Of a stretch of 12,335 nucleotides of DNA, positions 6,404 through 12,335 are shown piece by piece. A program made the position numbers and the translations under genes. The DNA lies in the NCBI GenBank assembly GCA_023807065.1, contig JAJJLU010004500.1, positions 1 through 12,335 on the forward strand, in the 5' to 3' direction. Position 1 is the stretch's first letter; the number at the start of each line of letters is the position of its first letter. The notes beneath the pieces are model-generated. The model was given only the letters and a program-made list of their open reading frames with translations. It was not told the origin of the DNA and made no database searches. Origin of the DNA: Isotricha intestinalis. Its lineage: Eukaryota > Ciliophora > Litostomatea > Vestibuliferida > Isotrichidae.

Positions 6404-9400
6404 TTAATTATTATAAAATAAAATTGTATTAATGACACAATCATGAAAAAATTGAATTTTTTTTAAATTTTTTGAAGCAATATGAACATTATAAATATAA
6501 ACAACTATAATAATGAAAATAACAAGTATCAATGCAATAAAAATTAGAATTTTATTCCTAATTATAGTTTTTTCAATATTATGATAATCCCAATTAAATA
6601 AAATATAATAGCATATAAGCACTTTTCTTAAAATCCTTTCAACTTCAATTTGAATACTTTGAAAATAATTTTCATTTAATCTTTTTAAATTACTTTCTTC
6701 AGTTCTATTATCATCATTTATAAAATCTTTATATCTATTAGAAAGTCCAAGAATTATAGTTTCAAAAGCTGTAGTTAAACCTTTAGAATTTAATTCATTT
6801 GAAATACTTGAACATTCATTAAATATTCCTTCTGAATTTAAGTTTTGTAAATAAGTTAAATCAGGTATTGAATTATCATTTCTGTTATCATATAAAAATG
6901 TTGAAAAAATTTCACAAAAATCTGGAGAGTTTACTTTTAAATGGAATAATCTTGTATGTTTTAATTTTGATTCTATTTTTCCTAATGTTATATTATCTAC
7001 TCCATTTTTTATCATAGGATAACATAAACTTAAATAATTATAAATATTTTTTAAAGGAATATCTTTTATTTTTAAAGAATCTTCACAAAAATAAGATAAT
7101 TTATCTGGAAAATATGTAACTTGAGTTTCTTTGTTATTTAAAACAGATAAAATATAAATGTTAAACATTTGAGAAACAAAAATAAATTGCTCAAAAATAT
7201 CATTTCTTGTTTTAATTATAGATTTAAACATTTTATTATTAATATTAGAAGTTAAAATTTCAGTCAATTCAATGACTGTAAATATGATAATAAAAATTGT
7301 TAATTGAATGAAAAAAAAAAAATGCAAAAAAGGTTTTCTTAATAATTTAAAACCTCCTTGAATAATTTTAATTTCTGATTTATTATTTTTATATTTTTGA
7401 TTTTGTGAATTATTTGTTTTATGTTCGTTTTTATCATTTTTATTGATTTTATACAATAAATTTATAGAAGATAGTTTACTTCTATTAGTTGAATTTAAGG
7501 GGAAATTACTTTTAGAAAGTGAAATTTCATTATTATTATTTGTCGAATTTGTATTATTAGTATTAATTGAATTAGTATCATTTGTATAATTTAATGAATT
7601 TACATTTAATACATTTGTTGTTTGTGCTGGCATTAATTTTTTTGTTATTGATAAGGAATTAGTTTTTGTTAATGTTATTTCTGCTGATTGTCTATTTATA
7701 TGGTCTATTTTATGAACAAATTTATTTTTTGATTTTGGAATAAAATTATTAATGTTATTGTCACTTTTTTTTTCATTTGAATTTTTTGATTTTATTTTTG
7801 TGGAAAATGAGTTGAGTTCTAAAAAACAATTTTTGTTTTCTTTTTCCATTAAATCATTGTTTTGAATAAATGATTTTGATATATTATTTTGGATAAAATA
7901 ATTTAAAGGTTTTATTGAATAAGGTTTAATTTTAATTTGATTGAAATCATATATTATATCTGATAATATTTGTTCTGATAATGTTGTTTCTTGCTTATAA
8001 TCAATTATATCTAATTCTTTTAAAATATGCTTATAATAATGGCTTTCTGAGTAATTGTCAAAATAATCTAAAACTAATATTGTCTTTCTAATTAAATAAT
8101 TATTAAAAAATCGAAGTAAAATATAATTGTGAACATTTTTTTTAATTATTTTTCTTGTTTGAAATAAGAAAACAAAAAAAATTAAAACAACAAAAAAAAC
8201 AAAACATGAACTACAAATTAAATTATAAATTGAAACTGTGAATTGAGAATCAATTTGCTCATTAATTTTTTCCATAATAGAATTAAGTATTTCAATATAA
8301 TAAAAAGAATAAAATCTGGCAAAATTATCAACAAGTAAAATATAAGATTCAGTTAATTTATAATATTCAGATTTAGAAAGTTCACTATTTTCAATCATAC
8401 TTTCGTTAAAATAATATTCTGAATTATTTAAAAATATAAATATTGATTTTGAATATAAAATATTTATTGCGAAAATGTCAATTGAATAGATAATTGATTC
8501 AATTATTTCATAATTTTTAGTTCCATTTATATTTGGAATTGAATAATTTTGTGGTGATTGAAAAGATAAATTATTTAAATGATTAAATGATAGAAATGGA
8601 TTGTAAAATTCAAGAAATTGAATTTTAAAAGTTAAATAATCTCTTATTCTATTATTTAAAGTTTCTTTATGATATTCATATGAATTATTATATATTCCAA
8701 TCATATCTGATTGTAATTTATTGTTTTTAAATAAAAGTTCTATAATTTTTATTATTAATTGAGTTGATGAATTTGAAACCATCAAAGCGTTATTTGAACC
8801 TATAAAATATTGTTTTATATTGTGAATTCTTTTAATTTTCTCTAAAAGAAAAAAAAGAAATAAAAATATGAATATAAAGGATATAAAAGTAGGTATATAT
8901 TTTATTATTAAATTATATTTTGGCTTCTTTTTTTCTTTTTTAGGATTTTTTTTTCTTTTTAATAATAATTTGAAATTTTCATTATTTTTATTGTAACATA
9001 TCTTTGTTTTAATTTTGTAAAATTGTTTTATTATTAAATTACTTAAATTTTTAATATTTTCTAATTTAGAATAAAGATTAACTAAATGATTCTCGCTGTT
9101 TTTTTCAATTACACTAAAATTATTTAAAACTGAATGTAAATTTTCATTACTTACTATATCACTTTGATTAAAAAAAGATGATTGTTGTTGGAACATTTGA
9201 ATTATTTGACTTGTTTTAAAAGTATCATTTTGTTCTTCTAAATAAATTGTAAAAACAAATAAATAATAATATTTAACTTTCTTTTCTTCATCTCTCATTA
9301 AAATCTTTTCTTCATAATTAATATTTACCAAAAAATTATTGTTAATTAAAGATATATTTTTTTTAAATTCATTAATTTGAAGAATAACTTGAGAAAAAGG

Positions 9401-12010
9401 ATCTTCACCTAATTGACCAACTTCTCTTAAATAAATATCATAAATATTATCATAAATATTTAATAAATTTTTTTTTAAAAACCCTTTACTATCCAATTTT
9501 TCAATTTTTAATAATTCCATAATATTAATATTGTATTTATCTAATACTATTGTATTTAAAAAAAATAAATCTTCAAATCCTCTACTTAAATTTATTATTT
9601 TTCCTGATTTATTTGAAAATAAAAAACTACTTCCACAAATATTCAAGTTTTTATTATTTTTAATATTTAAGGATAAATTTTTTTTTGTGATTTGAGAATT
9701 TCTTTTATTTTTCTTAACTAATAATTGTTCTTTTGCCTCAGTTAATTTAAAATATAATTCAATTCCATCTTTTTTATAGATTGGAACTGCTTCTAAATCA
9801 AATGATAGAACATATTTATTTTTATCTAATAAACATAAATTATTTAGTTTAAAAAAATCAATCCCATTTGATAAATTTTTTTCAAAAATATATTTATATG
9901 ATTTATAAAATTTTTTAGCATAAATTTCATTAAAAGTTAATGAATAAAACTCTTTATTACTGTATCTTAATTTTTGAATCAAATTTTCAGTGGCATAATT
10001 CATTTTAAATGAAGTTTCATTTGTTAAAAAGTTAAGTTTTAAAACTAAAATATAAAAATCTGTTTTTAATTCAATAAAAGATGTAAGTTGATCAATAAAA
10101 AAATTATCATAAGCTTTTTTAATATCATCAGGAATACAATTTCTAAAATATATTAAAAATAAATATAATTTATTAACAGGATATATATAATTACATTTTG
10201 TATGATAAAATAATTTATTTGTAAAATGAATAACATTATCATAGTTGTAATTAAATTTACAAATTAAATAATGAAAAGTATGAAAACAAGTTAAATCATC
10301 ATTAAAATAATTCATAAATTTAATGTAATTAACAAGAAATTGCTTATACATTGTTTCAACATAGAAAATTCTTTCAATACATTTAAAATTATCAAAAAAT
10401 TTTAATATTTTTTTACAATGAATTTCCTCATTTTTAGATACAGCAATCTGATGAACTTTTCCAATAATGTTATGTAATCCATTTTTAAAAAATTTAATTA
10501 ATTTATGTTTAAAAAAAGTAATTTGATATTTTGATAAATGAGAATTTTGAATATATTTATTAGATAAAATTTTTTCTAAAATATAAAGACATTTATAAAA
10601 GTTTCTTTCATATGCATAAATATATGTTACTACAAAAAATAATGGTGTAATTGCATTCTTTTTAGAAAAATTAATTTCTTTATAATATTTAATTTCATTT
10701 TCAAAAAAAGAAAATAATAAGGGAAAATTCTCTTTAGTACTATTATAATCAAAAGTATTTTTACTTTGAATGAAATTCATAAAAGAATTCAATTGAAGAG
10801 TGAATTTTTCTGGAGAGTAAATATGGCAATAATAACATTTTTCTTTTCCCATTTTTTTTGAACATAAAGGGCTATGAATTCTTTTTACAAGTGAGAAATT
10901 TAATTCTTGTAATATGACTTTTAATAAATATGGTCTTTGATGATAATAAATCATATTTAAAAACTTTATCATTTTATTATTAAAAGTCTTAATATTTTTA
11001 TATGAAAATTTTGTCACTTGTTCTCTTATTTTCTGATTATCTATATAAAAGTAAATTTCATTTAATAAAATACCACAAATAATTTCTAATATTAATTTTA
11101 TTGAAATTATTGCATTATCTTTTTGAAGAATCTTTAACTCATTAGAATAGTCATAACAAAAAATAAATTCAATAACACATGAAACAAAGCAACATGATTG
11201 AATTAATTTTAAAATATAATAAAAACAATATTTATAATAATAATTATTAAAGTTGAAAAGAGAAATAATATAATAAAAACAATATAATCCTCTAATTATA
11301 GCTTTAACAAGGAAAATATATTTAAATTCTAAACTAAATTCTAATTGAACTACAATTTGATTTATCAATAATACAAATGGAAAAAAATCAACTGAACCTA
11401 ATTCATTTAAGAAAGGAGATAAAGAATTGATAAAAAAAGGTTCATGTACAATAATACTTCCCATTAAAAAAGTAATTAATAATGTAAAAATTGTAATAAG
11501 AGTTTCTAAGATTATTACAAAATAATATATTATTTTTTTTTTTTTTTTTGAATAATCATTAAATATATTTTCAATAAAAATTGAAAAATAAAATTGAGAA
11601 ATAGCATAAAATATATAAAATAAAGTTAATGCAAGAAAATAAAGTTGACCTTTATATTTATTAAACAATTTACCATTAAATGTTATCTTTCTTTTTAAAT
11701 TGAAAAATAAAAGAATATCAATTATTTCCAAACTAAAAAGGCCAAAAACAATAATATAATAAATAAAAATATGATGAACATTAGCAATATATTCAGCAAG
11801 AGTAAATTTTCTTAACCAAAAAGAAACTCCTAATTTTGATGAAATATTCCAATCATGAGTAACTACAATTAAAGGAAGTAATTTAAATAATATAAAGAAA
11901 TAATATGTAGATTTTTTTTTTGGATAATATTTCGATAATTTTAAAAGAACATATATATAATCATCTTTATGATAAAATTTATTTAAAATATTAGAAGAGT
12001 GATTCTCCAT
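6404..12010 (-). CDS. Giant polytopic membrane protein with PAS-like domain
   Basis: The protein has 1,868 residues from ATG 12008-12010, with a TGA at 12023-12025 closing the frame upstream. The TTG three codons earlier is not a credible start. About eight hydrophobic segments fill residues 37-323. Next come a His/Cys cluster (His379, Cys383, Cys392, Cys395, His396), a long helical region (about 400-740), and a PAS-like stretch (about 790-925) with Ser-Gly-Lys-Ile-Ile-Asn and Gly-Phe-Glu-Asp-Leu-Phe. Two 'helix, large loop, helix' modules follow: helices near 1036-1056 and 1260-1284, then 1563-1586 and 1819-1840. The second loop has four cysteines (1642, 1663, 1699, 1733). An Asn/Thr/Ser-rich cytosolic linker lies around 1410-1545. 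The order resembles the large ciliate-expanded membrane proteins labelled TmcB/TmcC-like or PAS S-box, presumed sensors or signalling scaffolds. No kinase or cyclase domain is visible. The family call is by eye; there are no introns. Confidence 0.8.
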   Translation of the reverse strand: MENHSSNILNKFYHKDDYIYVLLKLSKYYPKKKSTYYFFILFKLLPLIVVTHDWNISSKLGVSFWLRKFTLAEYIANVHHIFIYYIIVFGLFSLEIIDILLFFNLKRKITFNGKLFNKYKGQLYFLALTLFYIFYAISQFYFSIFIENIFNDYSKKKKKIIYYFVIILETLITIFTLLITFLMGSIIVHEPFFINSLSPFLNELGSVDFFPFVLLINQIVVQLEFSLEFKYIFLVKAIIRGLYCFYYIISLFNFNNYYYKYCFYYILKLIQSCCFVSCVIEFIFCYDYSNELKILQKDNAIISIKLILEIICGILLNEIYFYIDNQKIREQVTKFSYKNIKTFNNKMIKFLNMIYYHQRPYLLKVILQELNFSLVKRIHSPLCSKKMGKEKCYYCHIYSPEKFTLQLNSFMNFIQSKNTFDYNSTKENFPLLFSFFENEIKYYKEINFSKKNAITPLFFVVTYIYAYERNFYKCLYILEKILSNKYIQNSHLSKYQITFFKHKLIKFFKNGLHNIIGKVHQIAVSKNEEIHCKKILKFFDNFKCIERIFYVETMYKQFLVNYIKFMNYFNDDLTCFHTFHYLICKFNYNYDNVIHFTNKLFYHTKCNYIYPVNKLYLFLIYFRNCIPDDIKKAYDNFFIDQLTSFIELKTDFYILVLKLNFLTNETSFKMNYATENLIQKLRYSNKEFYSLTFNEIYAKKFYKSYKYIFEKNLSNGIDFFKLNNLCLLDKNKYVLSFDLEAVPIYKKDGIELYFKLTEAKEQLLVKKNKRNSQITKKNLSLNIKNNKNLNICGSSFLFSNKSGKIINLSRGFEDLFFLNTIVLDKYNINIMELLKIEKLDSKGFLKKNLLNIYDNIYDIYLREVGQLGEDPFSQVILQINEFKKNISLINNNFLVNINYEEKILMRDEEKKVKYYYLFVFTIYLEEQNDTFKTSQIIQMFQQQSSFFNQSDIVSNENLHSVLNNFSVIEKNSENHLVNLYSKLENIKNLSNLIIKQFYKIKTKICYNKNNENFKLLLKRKKNPKKEKKKPKYNLIIKYIPTFISFIFIFLFLFFLLEKIKRIHNIKQYFIGSNNALMVSNSSTQLIIKIIELLFKNNKLQSDMIGIYNNSYEYHKETLNNRIRDYLTFKIQFLEFYNPFLSFNHLNNLSFQSPQNYSIPNINGTKNYEIIESIIYSIDIFAINILYSKSIFIFLNNSEYYFNESMIENSELSKSEYYKLTESYILLVDNFARFYSFYYIEILNSIMEKINEQIDSQFTVSIYNLICSSCFVFFVVLIFFVFLFQTRKIIKKNVHNYILLRFFNNYLIRKTILVLDYFDNYSESHYYKHILKELDIIDYKQETTLSEQILSDIIYDFNQIKIKPYSIKPLNYFIQNNISKSFIQNNDLMEKENKNCFLELNSFSTKIKSKNSNEKKSDNNINNFIPKSKNKFVHKIDHINRQSAEITLTKTNSLSITKKLMPAQTTNVLNVNSLNYTNDTNSINTNNTNSTNNNNEISLSKSNFPLNSTNRSKLSSINLLYKINKNDKNEHKTNNSQNQKYKNNKSEIKIIQGGFKLLRKPFLHFFFFIQLTIFIIIFTVIELTEILTSNINNKMFKSIIKTRNDIFEQFIFVSQMFNIYILSVLNNKETQVTYFPDKLSYFCEDSLKIKDIPLKNIYNYLSLCYPMIKNGVDNITLGKIESKLKHTRLFHLKVNSPDFCEIFSTFLYDNRNDNSIPDLTYLQNLNSEGIFNECSSISNELNSKGLTTAFETIILGLSNRYKDFINDDNRTEESNLKRLNENYFQSIQIEVERILRKVLICYYILFNWDYHNIEKTIIRNKILIFIALILVIFIIIVVYIYNVHIASKNLKKIQFFHDCVINTILFYNN

Positions 12011-12283
12011 TTTATTCAATTCTCAATTTTTTATTTTTTTTAAAGAATTTTTTATCAATTTTTTGTGATTTATTTTATAAAGAATTTTTTAATTTTTAAT
12101 AAAAATAATTTGTTTAAAATTTATTTTTATAATATTTTTTTAATTAAAAACTTAAAATTGGTATTACAAAAAATATATTTTTTATATTATTTTTAAATTA
12201 ATATTTTGTTTTTTTTTTTTTTTTTTATTTTTTAATAAATTTTTTTTTTTAAATTTTTTTTTTTATTAAAAAAAATTTTTTTT
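12011..12283. promoter_or_regulatory. Subtelomeric leader/promoter of the giant gene
   Basis: These 273 bp between the start codon and the telomere are almost entirely A and T, with T-runs up to 17. They must contain the promoter and 5' UTR of the giant gene, which is transcribed away from the telomere. A 13-bp direct repeat, TAAAGAATTTTTT, occurs at 12041-12053 and 12078-12090. No other discrete site can be picked out, and no ORF is supported. Confidence 0.45.
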
Positions 12284-12335
12284 GGGGTTTGGGGTTGGGG
12301 TTTTGGGGTTTGGGGTTTGGGGGATGGGGCATTGG
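12284..12335 (+). repeat. Telomeric repeat, T2-4G4 type
   Basis: Seven G-blocks (GGGG at 12284, 12291, 12297, 12305, 12312; GGGGG at 12319; GGGG at 12326) are separated by TTT, TT, TTTT, TTT, TTT and AT, and then CATTGG closes the window. The G-rich strand runs 5'->3' outward and the array abuts nearly pure A/T DNA, as expected where a macronuclear telomere is added. The variable T number and the degenerate last 17 bases may be real heterogeneity or read-end errors. The array can form G-quadruplexes. Confidence 0.85.

Noticed and set aside
12017..12019. Start of the giant gene at TTG, giving 1,871 residues
   Set aside because: Nuclear genes of eukaryotes start at ATG almost without exception, and an in-frame ATG lies three codons downstream at 12008-12010.

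Overview
The window looks like the end of an extremely AT-rich, intron-poor nuclear chromosome, most likely a ciliate macronuclear chromosome. The right edge carries seven G4-type blocks separated mostly by two to four T (12284-12335), with the G-rich strand running 5'->3' toward the end, as at a telomere. T2-4G4 repeats are characteristic of ciliates. The long reading frames contain no in-frame TAA or TAG. They stop at TAA (three genes) or TGA (two genes), and glutamine is written with CAA/CAG, so the nuclear code appears standard. An AT-rich ciliate with a standard code would fit lineages such as litostomes (the rumen ciliates among them) or heterotrichs, but this placement is inference from composition, telomere and code only.

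Layout, left to right. (1) 1-109: the 3' end of a gene entering from outside the window, with a reading-frame break near 23-34. (2) 198-722 (+): a small four-helix membrane protein in tandem after it; the 88-bp spacer holds a near-perfect palindrome. (3) 723-1568: convergent intergenic DNA. (4) 1569-2366 (-): a tail-anchored syntaxin-like SNARE whose central-layer glutamine appears to be a serine. (5) 2367-4945: an unusually long 2.6-kb gap between divergent genes, with a few weak short ORFs that might be decayed or undetected genes. (6) 4946-5950 (+): a Lys/Asn-rich, probably disordered protein containing six near-identical 33-bp repeats and ending in a Cys-Cys motif. (7) 5951-6403: convergent 3' ends. 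(8) 6404-12010 (-): an intronless 1,868-residue polytopic membrane protein with a PAS-like domain, resembling the large ciliate-expanded membrane proteins often labelled TmcB/TmcC-like. Its start lies about 270 bp from the telomere. (9) 12011-12335: nearly pure A/T subtelomeric leader and the telomere.

The genes do not form an obvious pathway. Three of the four complete genes encode membrane proteins (vesicle fusion, putative sensor, unknown tetraspan). The points most worth a second look are the non-canonical SNARE layer, the PAS-like protein with two large ectodomain modules, the frame break at the left edge, and the recurring AT-rich motif found about 28-34 bp beyond three stop codons. Nothing in the window is clearly a new multi-gene system.
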